The notes: generated by a model not told the origin, from the sequence alone. A DNA stretch of 64,000 nt from an uncultured Erysipelotrichaceae bacterium (GCA_944326825.1 CALVFL010000032.1:1-64000), one strand, 5' to 3'. Numbered from the stretch's first letter, positions 25,620 through 35,380 are shown. Numbers and translations are program-made.

Positions 25620-28600
25620 CTTTTAAAACCTCATCTAAATTATCTAACAGTTCTATCAGTTTACTTTTATCGCCGTTTAAAGGATAACTGAATTCGATTT
25701 TGGCGTTGGTATAGCGAATGGCGATATCCTTAGACAGATCATTGCAGTATTCAAAGAGTTTAAGACCATTGATCCGATCAGAGATGTCTTTGGTCAGAGT
25801 GGTAATGATCTTCGTGTTTTTGACGACTACTTTTTCTAAACGGTCGCTGCTTTGCAAGAGTTCCAGTTTCTTCTTTTCAAAAAGAGCTTCTACTTCTTTA
25901 GGCAAACGCCCGAATTCATCAACGATCTTTAAATAATAAGCCAAAAGCTGATCTTTGCTTTCGATCTTTTCGAGTTTTTGATAGATCTCCAGTCTTTCAT
26001 AATCGTTGTCGGTAAATTCTTCCGGAATATAGGACTCTAAAGGGATCGGAGTCTTGGCTTTAGGTTTTGCGCTTGGTTTAAAGTTCGGGTCTTTCTTTCT
26101 TTTGATTGCTTCATCCAGCATTGCCAAATACAGATCAAGACCGACATTATCGATAAAGCCCGACTGTTTGGCCCCCAACATATCACCAGCACCTCTGATG
26201 GCCAGATCACGCATCGCTATTTTATAGCCGCTGCCAAGACTTGTGAATTCTTTGATGGAGTTTAAACGTTTCTGGCTGACTTCGCTTAATTCTTTTTTAG
26301 GCGGGATCATCAAATAGGCATAAGCTATCCAATCGCTTCTGCCCACCCGGCCTTTGATCTGATAGAGTTGCGAAAGACCGAAGTTTTGAGCATTATCAAT
26401 GATGATGGTATTGGCATTAGGGATGTCGATGCCGGTTTCAATGATCGTGGTACAGATAAGCACATCAGCCTTGCCTTCATAGAATTCCAGCATGATGTCT
26501 TCTAATTCTTCGCTACTCATTTTGCCATGGGCTACCAGCACTTTGGCATCTTTACAGAGTTCTTTGATCTTTCTGGCCAGACCATAGATCTCATCGGTGT
26601 TGTTGTGAAGGAAGAAGACCTGACCGCTTCTTGCCAGCTCTCTTTCAATGACCTCTTTGATCAGTCCCATATTTCTTTCAACCACATAGGTTTGGACAGG
26701 GAAGCGGTTTTTAGGCGGTATATCGATCGTGCTGAGGCCTCTTAATCCCACTAAAGACATCTGCAAAGTACGGGGGATCGGAGTCGCACTTAAAGATAAG
26801 ACGTCGATCGAAGCCTTTAATTCTTTGATCTTTTCTTTCTGTTCAACACCAAAACGCTGTTCCTCGTCAATGATCAAAAGACCCAGATCCTTAAAACGGA
26901 TATCTTTCGATAAGATGCGGTGCGTACCGATCAGAATATCGATCTTGCCTTCTTTGACATCGTTTGCAATCTCTTTATCGTTTTTGATATAGCGGTTAAG
27001 CAAAGCCACATTCACTGAATAATTCTTGAAACGTTCCTTGAAAGTCTTAAAATGCTGCATCGATAAAATGGTAGTAGGACATAAATAAGCTACCTGCTTA
27101 TGATCAAGCACGGCTTTCATGGCTGCTTCGGCCGCTACTTCCGTCTTGCCGAAACCGACATCTCCACAAAGCAGACGGTCCATCGGCTTTTCATCTTCCA
27201 TATCCTTTTTAACTTCTTTGATCGCTTTTTTCTGATCAACAGTAAGGTCATATATGAATTCTTCTTCAAATTCTTTCTGGATCTCATTATCTTTAGAAAA
27301 GGCAAAACCGATATTATCGTTTCTTTGGGCATATAAGGCTACAAGTCTTTCGGCCAGATCATCGACATCTTCATAGACTTTCTGTTTAGTCTTGCTCCAC
27401 TCTTTTGAACCTAAACGGTGCAGCTTTGGCACGACACCTTCTTTAGATACATACTTTCTGACCAAAGAAAACTGGTTTAACGGGACTAAGAGCTCATCGT
27501 TACCCCGGTAGATGATCTTCAGATAGTCTAAACTGATGCCGTTTACTTCTCTTCTTTCAATGCCGACATATTGACCGATACCGTACTGATCATGGACGAC
27601 AAAATCCCCTTTATGAAGTTCTTCGTATGAATTGAGTCTGGTCGCTTCTTCATATTTGCGGGCATATTTACCGATGGCTCTTCTTTTTTGAAACAGTTCT
27701 TTAGAAGTATAGACGACAAGATCATATTTCTTGATCTCAAAACCATGATTTAATTCATCGATGATGATATTGAAACCTATCTTTATCTCATCATCTATAG
27801 AGTAAGGGATATTTTTAGCTATCAGCTTTTCAATAACTTCTTCACATTCCTTGCCGTTAACACTTAAAACAATCTTTTTATCAGGTATATTGATAATATC
27901 GAGCAGTTTATCAAGCGGCAGCGAAGGAAGATCGACATCTTCAATAAGCGGGAATACTTCGCTATATGGCTTGGAGCGATAGAGTTTATTTCTTTCTAAT
28001 TCTTTTTGATATTCACCAAAGACATAAAAACGCAGCGGCAGTCCGTCATCTTCACTCATTTCCCTGACATATTCAAAAGTTTCATCTCTTAACAGTTTTA
28101 AATGTTCCAAGGTTTTGGCATGATCGGATTCATAGGCTTCATGATCATAAAGATAATCGCTTAAATGGCAGTTATGATCTAAAAAAGCATAGTAATAATA
28201 AAGATTGCCGCTAAAGACATGTCTTTTGATATAATCAAGATCTAAATCTTTACGGTATGAAGCAGAACTATCTAAGCTTTTACTTATCAGATCAGCTTCT
28301 TTTTCATCAAATAGAATATCGGAAGCAAAGATGATCGTACAGGTATCGACAGTTTCTTTAGAACGCCAGCTGTTGACATCATAAAAACGGATCGAATCGA
28401 TCTCATCATCAAAGAATTCGATACGCAAAGGTGATCCGTAATTAGGTGAAAAGACATCGACGATCGAGCCTCTTTTGGCATAAGTTAAAGGAGCATCTAC
28501 TCTTTGGGCGTGCTCATAACCGCTTTTTAAAAGCTTTTGACAAAGTTCATTCTGATCAATGACATCACCGACTTTTAGATCGATGATCAAAGAAGTCATC

Positions 28601-28983
28601 AGTTCTTTTTTAGGCAAGTGACGGATCATACCATAAGCAGTAGTGATGATAAAGCGTGGTCTTTCTTTGAGGATCTTGTAAAGAGCGTTTAAACGCATAG
28701 CCCTGTTTTCATAAGAAGCGACGATGGCTTCCGAGCGCATCGATTCTTCAGGAATATATAAGGCGATATCTTCTTCACTTATAAATCCTATAAGCATCTC
28801 GTAAAACTGATTAGCGCTATAAGGACTGTCTTTGATGATAAGCAGGGGTTTATTTGATTTATCTTCAAAGATAAGGAGTTTGATGACTTCTTCAATGTGG
28901 CTGTTGTATGAGAAAAGATCCGACTGGTCAAGGTCGGATTTTAAAAGTTCTTTTAAGTAATCAGTAAAACGGCTTTCTTCCAT
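25606..28983 (-). CDS. mfd: Transcription-repair coupling factor Mfd
   Basis: The 1125-residue protein has full Mfd length. The N-terminal UvrB-homology modules lead to the RNA-polymerase-interacting CarD-like domain (LHKGDFVVHDQYGIGQYVGI, near 460). The RecG-like helicase follows with Walker A GDVGFGKTE, the DEEQ box (LLIIDEEQRFG) and GRVGRS, then the TRCF C-terminal domain. It pushes stalled RNA polymerase off damaged DNA and recruits UvrA. The ATG overlaps the stop of pth (TGATG), so pth, mfd and rqcP form one operon. Confidence 0.97.
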   Translation of the reverse strand: MEESRFTDYLKELLKSDLDQSDLFSYNSHIEEVIKLLIFEDKSNKPLLIIKDSPYSANQFYEMLIGFISEEDIALYIPEESMRSEAIVASYENRAMRLNALYKILKERPRFIITTAYGMIRHLPKKELMTSLIIDLKVGDVIDQNELCQKLLKSGYEHAQRVDAPLTYAKRGSIVDVFSPNYGSPLRIEFFDDEIDSIRFYDVNSWRSKETVDTCTIIFASDILFDEKEADLISKSLDSSASYRKDLDLDYIKRHVFSGNLYYYYAFLDHNCHLSDYLYDHEAYESDHAKTLEHLKLLRDETFEYVREMSEDDGLPLRFYVFGEYQKELERNKLYRSKPYSEVFPLIEDVDLPSLPLDKLLDIINIPDKKIVLSVNGKECEEVIEKLIAKNIPYSIDDEIKIGFNIIIDELNHGFEIKKYDLVVYTSKELFQKRRAIGKYARKYEEATRLNSYEELHKGDFVVHDQYGIGQYVGIERREVNGISLDYLKIIYRGNDELLVPLNQFSLVRKYVSKEGVVPKLHRLGSKEWSKTKQKVYEDVDDLAERLVALYAQRNDNIGFAFSKDNEIQKEFEEEFIYDLTVDQKKAIKEVKKDMEDEKPMDRLLCGDVGFGKTEVAAEAAMKAVLDHKQVAYLCPTTILSMQHFKTFKERFKNYSVNVALLNRYIKNDKEIANDVKEGKIDILIGTHRILSKDIRFKDLGLLIIDEEQRFGVEQKEKIKELKASIDVLSLSATPIPRTLQMSLVGLRGLSTIDIPPKNRFPVQTYVVERNMGLIKEVIERELARSGQVFFLHNNTDEIYGLARKIKELCKDAKVLVAHGKMSSEELEDIMLEFYEGKADVLICTTIIETGIDIPNANTIIIDNAQNFGLSQLYQIKGRVGRSDWIAYAYLMIPPKKELSEVSQKRLNSIKEFTSLGSGYKIAMRDLAIRGAGDMLGAKQSGFIDNVGLDLYLAMLDEAIKRKKDPNFKPSAKPKAKTPIPLESYIPEEFTDNDYERLEIYQKLEKIESKDQLLAYYLKIVDEFGRLPKEVEALFEKKKLELLQSSDRLEKVVVKNTKIITTLTKDISDRINGLKLFEYCNDLSKDIAIRYTNAKIEFSYPLNGDKSKLIELLDNLDEVLKDEDR

Positions 28984-29537
28984 CAGTTAAATCTGTTCAT
29001 AACTTGATCAAAATCATGATCAAAGCTGTATTTTAAAGCATCTTTAGCCTTTGAGATACTTTCCTTAAAGATGACCATTTCATCTTTAGAGAATTTACCC
29101 AGGACATAATCGACAGTTTCGATAGTACGATCATGGCCGACACCCATCCGGATACGTTTTATTTCATCTGTCTTCAAAAGAGCGATGATGTTGCCCATGC
29201 CTTTTTGACCGCCGCTGGAACCTTTTTGTCTGAGCCTGATCTTGCCTAAAGGCAGATCCATGTCATCATGGATGACGATGATGTCTTCAGTTTCAATATC
29301 ATAATAATTCTTAAAGGCCAAGACGGCTTCCCCGCTAAGATTCATATAAGTTTCGGGTTTTAAAAGAAGGATCTTTTGACCGCTAAGATTATAAATATGA
29401 TATAAGGCATTAAATTTACGATCAGTTAAGGACACACCCAGATCTTTAGCCAATTCATCGATGACCAAGAAACCGGCATTATGTCTGGTGCGTTCATATT
29501 TTTTACCCGGATTGCCAAGTCCGACGATCATTTTCAT
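28983..29537 (-). CDS. pth: Peptidyl-tRNA hydrolase
   Basis: The 184-residue protein starts MKMIVGLGNPGKKYERTRHN with the catalytic His19 and substrate-binding Asn9. YMNLSGEAV and IVIHDDMDLPLGKIRLR (catalytic Asp) and SSGGQKGM follow. It releases tRNA from peptidyl-tRNAs dropped by the ribosome. The gene starts directly after the stop of the membrane protein at 29538 and ends in a one-base overlap with mfd. Confidence 0.97.
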   Translation of the reverse strand: MKMIVGLGNPGKKYERTRHNAGFLVIDELAKDLGVSLTDRKFNALYHIYNLSGQKILLLKPETYMNLSGEAVLAFKNYYDIETEDIIVIHDDMDLPLGKIRLRQKGSSGGQKGMGNIIALLKTDEIKRIRMGVGHDRTIETVDYVLGKFSKDEMVIFKESISKAKDALKYSFDHDFDQVMNRFN

Positions 29538-30422
29538 CTATTTGTCTTCCTTTGTTTCTTCGCTTTCAACGACTTTTATTTCAGCATCGATCACATCGTC
29601 TGTCTTTTCGTCTTCAAGAGTTTCTTCAGTGTGTTCGATCTCTTTTGTATCTTCGTCATTTGTTTCTTCGACGATCTCGTCGATAACTTCTTCTTCGTGA
29701 AATCTTTCATATAGATTCAGTTCTGTAAGCAGGATCTTGCCGGCTTTCAGTTTAGCAAACTCTTTGACCATCGTCAGATCATCTTCTTCTAACTCTTCAT
29801 TGAGATACACTAACATCGTAGCGGCCACATTTTTATAAAAACCGATCATTCTCTTGTCATAAGTATATTCTGAATATTCACCGCTCAATAACTTCTTGAA
29901 GAAGATCACGCCTTTATCGCCATAAGAACTCATCGATTTATCAACTTCATAAAGCAAATTGATGACGACATCTTTTTTAAATAGTTCGATCTCCTCATAA
30001 GGAGCATACTTTTCTTTAAGTCCTTCGATCACATCGGTACGGTTATGGTTATGAGCTTTGACCATGGCGATGACTGACCAGAAGAAAGAATCGGAATTGA
30101 ATTCAAACTTCTTTTTATCAAAAGCTCCTTTGGTAAAAACAATATCGTCATAGCTTAAAAAAGAGAGCGTATCTTTAGAATCCTCATCACGATCAACTTC
30201 AGCGATCAGCTTTAAGATTCTCGCTTTATTCTTAAGTTCATTGTTTTCTTCGTTGGCGATAAAATCAGCGATGATCTTATCGGCATCTTCATTGAAATTC
30301 AGGATGGCATCCGTACAAACAAAATATCTTTTCATATTCTTGTTTTGTTTGATAAGCTGGATATTCTTGAAGATCATAACGACCATTACTATCAATAAAA
30401 TAACTAAAAATATTTGACTCAT
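29538..30422 (-). CDS. Membrane-anchored protein with acidic tail, unknown function
   Basis: The 294-residue protein has one N-terminal helix (IFLVILLIVMVVMIF). An alpha-helical cytoplasmic body of about 200 residues, possibly repeat-like, follows. The last 55 residues are almost all Glu, Asp, Thr, Val and Lys (EEVIDEIVEETNDEDTKEIE). I recognise no family. It heads the pth-mfd-rqcP operon with zero bases between its stop and the pth start. A Shine-Dalgarno (AAGGAG) precedes its ATG. The acidic tail resembles that of DivIC in this window, which may simply reflect compositional taste. Confidence 0.75.
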   Translation of the reverse strand: MSQIFLVILLIVMVVMIFKNIQLIKQNKNMKRYFVCTDAILNFNEDADKIIADFIANEENNELKNKARILKLIAEVDRDEDSKDTLSFLSYDDIVFTKGAFDKKKFEFNSDSFFWSVIAMVKAHNHNRTDVIEGLKEKYAPYEEIELFKKDVVINLLYEVDKSMSSYGDKGVIFFKKLLSGEYSEYTYDKRMIGFYKNVAATMLVYLNEELEEDDLTMVKEFAKLKAGKILLTELNLYERFHEEEVIDEIVEETNDEDTKEIEHTEETLEDEKTDDVIDAEIKVVESEETKEDK

Positions 30423-30579
30423 TCTAAAATCTCCTTAAACATATCTATTTTAACACTAGATTATGTGATTAAAAAGTAGTATATTTGTGAACATCACAAA
30501 AAAGACAAAAGCATTTAAAAACTAATGATCAAAGGGTGTTGCAGAGATTTTATTTGCAAGGAGTTTTAAGACGTTTTAA

Positions 30580-31596
30580 CTAAAAATCCAAGGAAGCGAT
30601 GAACTTTTCATAGTTTAAGATCAGATCATCACACCATTTATCAAATTCCTCATCTTTTACTTTGCATTCAGGATGTTTATCAAGATACTTTAAATAAAGC
30701 TTAAGACCATCGCTTATTGAGATAGTATTCTTAAAATCGGTGACGACACTTTCGATCTTGCTGGTATCAAAGAGGTTGGAATACTGTTTATCACCCAGCA
30801 ACATCTCTTTATGATTATATTTTTGCGATCTGGCTAAAGCATCGCTGGCAATATGGACGATCTTAGGTTTTTTGTTTAAAAGGGCGTAAAGTTCCTGATA
30901 GATGATGTCCCAGCTTAAAGGTTCAGGATTCAGGTTGTGAAAAGCTTCGCCGATGGCTTTAGGATTATCGATAAGTTTTAAAAAGTTATAGGCAAAATCA
31001 AGATTGTGGGTAGCATGCCAGATACTTTTGCCATCACCATGAATGATAACAGGCTTATCATTCAAGATCCTCTCCACCACGCTGTAACAAGTCTTTCCCT
31101 TGACACTTAAAGGAATGCGGTCAAGACCATAAGTCTGTGCTGGTCTGACGATAGTGACTGGAAAGCCATGATCTTGATAAGCTTTAAAGAAGACATCTTC
31201 ACAAAGAGCTTTGTTTTGGCCATAAGAAATGTTGCTTTGTCTTTTGCTGTCTTCACTTATCACTATCGAAGCACCAAGATCATAAACGGCGACAGTTGAA
31301 ATAAAGATGTATTGTCTGATCTTGTCTTTGAATAATGCAATCTGATTGACAGCTTCTTCAGGTCTATAGATCAGAAAATTGATGACGACATCAAAAGAGA
31401 GGTCTTTAAGAAGATCGTCGATTTTTTCTTGATCTTTAAAATCACCTATGATCTGCTTTACACCTTCAGGCAAAGGGCGATGACCTCTATTAAAGACATA
31501 AAGATCAACGTTTGGATCTTCACTTAATAAAGCGGTTATCGGCATCGATATAGTTCCGGTTCCGCCGATGATGAGTATTTTTGTTTTGGCTTTCAT
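30580..31596 (-). CDS. NAD-dependent epimerase/dehydratase (extended SDR), atypical
   Basis: The 338-residue protein has an N-terminal nucleotide-binding motif GGTGTIS and the active-site pair YGQNK (Tyr-x3-Lys), with VRPAQTYG as substrate-side block. The extended SDR fold with IHGDGKSIWHATHNLDFA resembles the NAD-epimerase branch used for sugar nucleotides, though it could be one of the RNA-associated CSP41-like proteins. Last of a run with a HAD phosphatase and a glycosyltransferase, it may act in surface-sugar metabolism. The ATG has AGGGGG 5 nt upstream. Confidence 0.8.
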   Translation of the reverse strand: MKAKTKILIIGGTGTISMPITALLSEDPNVDLYVFNRGHRPLPEGVKQIIGDFKDQEKIDDLLKDLSFDVVINFLIYRPEEAVNQIALFKDKIRQYIFISTVAVYDLGASIVISEDSKRQSNISYGQNKALCEDVFFKAYQDHGFPVTIVRPAQTYGLDRIPLSVKGKTCYSVVERILNDKPVIIHGDGKSIWHATHNLDFAYNFLKLIDNPKAIGEAFHNLNPEPLSWDIIYQELYALLNKKPKIVHIASDALARSQKYNHKEMLLGDKQYSNLFDTSKIESVVTDFKNTISISDGLKLYLKYLDKHPECKVKDEEFDKWCDDLILNYEKFIASLDF

Positions 31597-31624
31597 AAAA
31601 TCCCCCTGAGATCAGATGTATGGT

Positions 31625-32407
31625 TTACAGATCATTTTTAAAGAGTTCTCTTAATTTTTTACACACTCCGCCTTCATTATTGGAAAGGCAAGTGAAATTA
31701 GCTGCTTCTTTTACTTCTTTAGTGGCATTGGCCATCGCATAAGAATAATATGCTTCTTTCATCATCGTCAGATCGTTATTATAATCACCAAAGACGATAA
31801 GATCTTGAGCATCTAAGTGATAGCGCTCTTTAATGGCTTTTAGAGCTTCTCCTTTAGATACCCCCAAGGCATTAAGATCGATCCAGTTTTCTGATGATGT
31901 TGCAATAGTAACCATATCTTTTAGACAAAGCAATTCTTTAACACTTTCTTTGGTGTTGGCTTTTTTATCATAGACAGCTATCTTTATGCATTTTTCTTCA
32001 ATCTTTAAAACATCATCTGTCAAGATGATCGCCGGTGAAAACCTGCTTACATCTTCAATGACTAAAGGATCATCAGACTTTAAGTATGTCTTGTCATAAG
32101 TAGAATAGACGATCGAAAAATCAGGTATCTTGTCAATGACATCACAGACAGTCTTGACTGTTTCTTTTGAAAGACAGTTCTCATAGATGATCTGGCCGTT
32201 TTCTTCTACGACCGCTCCGTTTTCGGAAATGTAGATCAGACTGTCATCATTAAACATGGCTTTTAATTTATTGAGATGACGCCCGCTGGCTATGGCAAAC
32301 TTTACTCCTTTAGGTTTTAAAAGAGCCATTATCTTAAAGAAATCATTATCGATCTCTTTATTGTCATTCAATAATGTGCCATCCATATCAGTAACTATCA
32401 GTTTCAT
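31625..32407 (-). CDS. Cof-type HAD-IIB sugar phosphatase
   Basis: The 260-residue protein begins VTDMDGTLLNDNKE with the nucleophile and acid Asp pair. Motif II is AIASGRH, the Lys motif follows, and motif IV is FGDYNNDLTMM. The C2-B cap of Cof proteins fills the middle. These enzymes hydrolyse sugar phosphates and pyridoxal or flavin phosphates in the cytosol; the exact substrate cannot be read. It overlaps the glycosyltransferase gene by 4 nt. Confidence 0.9.
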   Translation of the reverse strand: MKLIVTDMDGTLLNDNKEIDNDFFKIMALLKPKGVKFAIASGRHLNKLKAMFNDDSLIYISENGAVVEENGQIIYENCLSKETVKTVCDVIDKIPDFSIVYSTYDKTYLKSDDPLVIEDVSRFSPAIILTDDVLKIEEKCIKIAVYDKKANTKESVKELLCLKDMVTIATSSENWIDLNALGVSKGEALKAIKERYHLDAQDLIVFGDYNNDLTMMKEAYYSYAMANATKEVKEAANFTCLSNNEGGVCKKLRELFKNDL

Positions 32408-33324
32408 CTTTTTCTCCTGTATTTTAAATCGACTAAACTTTTGCCCAGATCTCTGACCTTTTTTAAGATAAACGGTATCTTGGAATCATCATATTCTTCA
32501 AAGACATAATCCACAGCTCCTTTTTCATGAAACAATAAAACATAGATCTTCATCATTTCACTGCGGTAAAGCTGCTGATAATTGGAATAAACATACTCAT
32601 CAAGAGTGTTTAGATAGTCTTCCTGTGCCTTAAAAGCTTTAAACATTTCATCGCTGATCTTATAGGTCATGTGATTGGTATAGGAACCCCTTCGCATCAC
32701 ATAGTGATAAAAACGCTGTTTTAAAGTGTATAATCCCTTACTTTTAGCAAAGATGCGAGGCATGATCTCCACATCTTCAAAACCACGGTAATCTTCTTTA
32801 AAACGCACTCCTTCAAATAGACTAAAGCGATACAGTTTGGCCCAAAGATAGTTGTTTATGCCGGTATTGATCTCTAAGCCTTTCAGTGTTTCATGGTTAT
32901 CATAAAAATGATCTTTATAACGTTTGCGGCAGATCTTGAAAGGTCCTTTTTCGATCACAAAAGCACATTCCACAATATCGACATCTTTGTTGATGATCGT
33001 TTCATACATTTTTTGGATCATATCTCTATCGATAAAATCATCACTGTCCACAAACATGACATACTCGCCCTTTAAGTGATCCAGACCAAAATTGCGGGTT
33101 TTGGCTATCCCTTCGTTATCTTTACAGTGATAGCTGATCCGCTCGTCTTTTTTAGCGTATTCAGCAAGTATTCTATTAGTTACAGGATCATCAGAACCAT
33201 CATTGATGACGATGATCTCTAAGTTTTGATAAGTAGAATTCAATATCGAATCCAGACATTTATACAAGTATTCGCCAGTATTATATACAGGGATGATAAT
33301 ACTGATCAAAGCATCTTTTTTCAT
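32404..33324 (-). CDS. Family 2 glycosyltransferase
   Basis: The 306-residue protein has a GT-A fold. The N-terminal donor site is ISIIIPVYNTGEYLYKCLDS, with INDGSDDP, and the metal motif is MFVDSDDFI (DxD type). A C-terminal helical region lies about 200-306. It adds a sugar to a surface polymer or lipid. The ATG at 33324 is chosen because the longer start (33333) overlaps the -10 box TATAAT; the distance from -10 to ATG 33324 is 7 nt and there is no Shine-Dalgarno. Confidence 0.88.
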   Translation of the reverse strand: MKKDALISIIIPVYNTGEYLYKCLDSILNSTYQNLEIIVINDGSDDPVTNRILAEYAKKDERISYHCKDNEGIAKTRNFGLDHLKGEYVMFVDSDDFIDRDMIQKMYETIINKDVDIVECAFVIEKGPFKICRKRYKDHFYDNHETLKGLEINTGINNYLWAKLYRFSLFEGVRFKEDYRGFEDVEIMPRIFAKSKGLYTLKQRFYHYVMRRGSYTNHMTYKISDEMFKAFKAQEDYLNTLDEYVYSNYQQLYRSEMMKIYVLLFHEKGAVDYVFEEYDDSKIPFILKKVRDLGKSLVDLKYRRKR

Positions 33325-33331
33325 ATAAATC

Positions 33332-33341
33332 ATTATATAAT
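33332..33341. promoter_or_regulatory. Symmetric -10 element ATTATATAAT shared by divergent genes
   Basis: ATTATATAAT is its own reverse complement, so TATAAT occurs on both strands: 33336-33341 (+) for the nitroreductase and 33337-33332 (-) for the glycosyltransferase. Symmetric -10 boxes are known to fire in both directions. Both -35 regions are weak. Confidence 0.5.
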
Positions 33342-33359
33342 AAAGAAGAGGTGAAAAAA

Positions 33360-33878
33360 ATGGAAAATGAAGTTACCAGAGCCTTAAAGATGAGGCGCAG
33401 CATCAGATCTTACAGTGATAAGACTGTAGATGATGAAGTATTGAAAGAAATACTGGAATGCGGCATGTACGCCCCAAGCGGCATGGGCAAACAGTCAGGA
33501 GTGATGGTCGTAGTTAAAGATGAAGAAGTGATCAGAGAACTTTCTAAAATGAATGCCGAGGTCATGAATTCTGACAAAGATCCTTTTTATGGAGCGAAGC
33601 TGCTTGTTGTGGTGCTGGGCGATACCAGGATCAGAACTTATGAAGATGACGGCGCACTCATAATGGGTAATTTAATGAATGCTGCCTACAGTTTGGGTGT
33701 TGGATCATGCTGGATCAATCGAGCCAAAGAGATGTTTAAGACACCAAGAGGAAAAGAATATCTTAACAAGTGGGGCCTAGATGATACTTATGAAGGAATA
33801 GCCGTCTGTATCCTTGGCTACGCCAACGAAGAGCCGACCCCTAAAGATCGCAAAGATAATTATGTGATCTACGATTAA
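33360..33878 (+). CDS. Nitroreductase family oxidoreductase (FMN)
   Basis: The 172-residue protein has the FMN-binding opening RRSIRSYSDKTVDDEVLKEI and ECGMYAPSGMGKQSG, with LGVGSCWINRA and ILGYANEEPTPKDRK at the end. It reduces quinones, flavins or nitro compounds with NAD(P)H as a homodimer. The ATG at 33360 has GAGGTG 7 nt upstream; the longer GTG start is within that site and unlikely. Confidence 0.92.
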   Translation: MENEVTRALKMRRSIRSYSDKTVDDEVLKEILECGMYAPSGMGKQSGVMVVVKDEEVIRELSKMNAEVMNSDKDPFYGAKLLVVVLGDTRIRTYEDDGALIMGNLMNAAYSLGVGSCWINRAKEMFKTPRGKEYLNKWGLDDTYEGIAVCILGYANEEPTPKDRKDNYVIYD

Positions 33879-33901
33879 GACGATTTAATGATTTTAAATA
33901 T

Positions 33902-33932
33902 TTAAAAACGCCCTGGCTGAAGGCGTTTTTAA
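33902..33932. terminator. Bidirectional terminator between nitroreductase and AlbA_2 regulator
   Basis: AAAAACGCC (33904-33912) and GGCGTTTTT (33922-33930) form a stem with A/T tracts on both sides, fit for both convergent genes. Confidence 0.8.
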
Positions 33933-33938
33933 GTAGAA

Positions 33939-35270
33939 TTAAAACAAAGTATATCTGGTATTTTTAGCTTTTCCCTCTTGTTTTAGCAGATTTTGTTCTA
34001 TCATTTTTTTGATCGTCCTGATAGCCGTTGAAGGACTGACACCTAATAAAGCAGCGACGTCATTTTTAGTGATCGTGCCGTTATCTTTGGTATATTTTAA
34101 GATCATGCCTTCTTCATCGTTCAGCCGTTTTTGTATATCTTCCCCAGCGTCTTCTTTGTGTTCATCATCGCTTTCACTTGGATATTCAGAGTTGATGTTT
34201 GGCAGGATGATCTTAAAAGCGTTTTTGGTAACTTCAATCTTTGGTTTGACTTTGGAATTATCGTATGCTGCCATGATCTTTTTTATGCCGGCACCATAAG
34301 CTTCGATCAGATGGAGCCGATAAAAGATATTGGCCAGATTTTGATTTCGACATATTGAAATGCCCATCATGACATCTTCTAACTCGATCTTAGGCATTAG
34401 TCCGCCGACTGATACAAATTCAATGCGGTCAGAAAAGATACTGATGAGGCTGCTGGCACTGAAAGAATAATCTCTATGTACCAATAGATTTAAAAGCGCT
34501 TCTCTAAGAGCGACTTCCGGATAATCTCTGCGATCGATCCTCAATAACTTTTCTATAGTTGCCTGAGTTTGATTGTGAAAGTCAATATAATCATAAACAT
34601 CATTCATTTGTTTTAAAAGCGATCCTGTAAATTCCCGCCGGTCTTTGAAAACTGTCTGATCGCTTTGAAAAACAGCGGCCTTTATCGTATGAAGGCACTG
34701 ATCAGATAAAAGCAATGCCAGATTGGTGTAAAGATCATTCTGGTCGATCAGTTTTAAGGTGCGCATTTGCTGATGACCGAAATCTAAACCTCTAAGTTCA
34801 AATTCTCTTTTGGCATCATTAAAAGTAAGTTCCTGATTTAAACTGCGCATCGTTTCAAAATCATCACCGTCAGTTTCTTTGATCATATAGCGGATCGCTG
34901 AATCTGAAGCAGGAGCACTGGAATAACCTTGTCTTACATATACACCTTCCGGACGCATCCCTTTTTTGGCGAGATAGTAAGGACGGTCAGTTCCTCGAGC
35001 CACATTTAAAACAAGAATGGTCTTATCATTTTCTTTGATGGTTTCATAATGAACGAACATAGTCAGATCAGGTTTGATCGCATCTCTTACCATGTTGCTG
35101 ATCTGAAATGCTGTGCTGTCGGCATCATTCAATCCGACTGCTTCACCTTCATCATTAACACCGATATATATTTTCCCGCCATCACAATTCGCAAAAGCGA
35201 TGATTTCTTTTTTGAGGTCATCAGTAACGATTTCCTTTAATTCGACGGTTTTACTTTCTTTAAAAAGCAT
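33939..35270 (-). CDS. AlbA_2/Schlafen-domain ATP-binding transcriptional regulator
   Basis: The 443-residue protein has an N-terminal AlbA_2 (Schlafen-like) domain (FANCDGGKIYIGVNDEGE, near 30-50). An HATPase_c_4-type middle (REALLNLLVHRDYS, near 245) and a C-terminal winged helix (NDVAALLGVSPSTAIRTIKK) follow. This is the common COG2865-type regulator, thought to bind DNA through the wing. The ATG at 35270 is preferred; it lies 9 nt after AAGGAG, whereas the earlier ATG abuts that site. Its own promoter region carries a striking inverted repeat (35310-35352), so autoregulation is likely. Confidence 0.88.
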   Translation of the reverse strand: MLFKESKTVELKEIVTDDLKKEIIAFANCDGGKIYIGVNDEGEAVGLNDADSTAFQISNMVRDAIKPDLTMFVHYETIKENDKTILVLNVARGTDRPYYLAKKGMRPEGVYVRQGYSSAPASDSAIRYMIKETDGDDFETMRSLNQELTFNDAKREFELRGLDFGHQQMRTLKLIDQNDLYTNLALLLSDQCLHTIKAAVFQSDQTVFKDRREFTGSLLKQMNDVYDYIDFHNQTQATIEKLLRIDRRDYPEVALREALLNLLVHRDYSFSASSLISIFSDRIEFVSVGGLMPKIELEDVMMGISICRNQNLANIFYRLHLIEAYGAGIKKIMAAYDNSKVKPKIEVTKNAFKIILPNINSEYPSESDDEHKEDAGEDIQKRLNDEEGMILKYTKDNGTITKNDVAALLGVSPSTAIRTIKKMIEQNLLKQEGKAKNTRYTLF

Positions 35271-35309
35271 TATCCTCATCTCCTTTATCTGAAATCTATA
35301 TCATATATG

Positions 35310-35352
35310 ATCGTGTCAATCGTGTCAGATATTTTGACTTGATTGACACGAT
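35310..35352 (-). promoter_or_regulatory. Inverted repeat over the promoter of the AlbA_2 regulator
   Basis: ATCGTGTCAATC (35310-35321) and GATTGACACGAT (35341-35352) are a perfect 12-bp inverted pair 19 nt apart. The core TCGTGTCA also repeats directly at 35320-35327. On the minus strand CTGACA, 17 bp, then TATGAT forms a promoter that overlaps these repeats, so a bound protein would compete with RNA polymerase. Confidence 0.6.
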
Positions 35353-35380
35353 TAATAAATAAATGTCACAAAGTCATATA

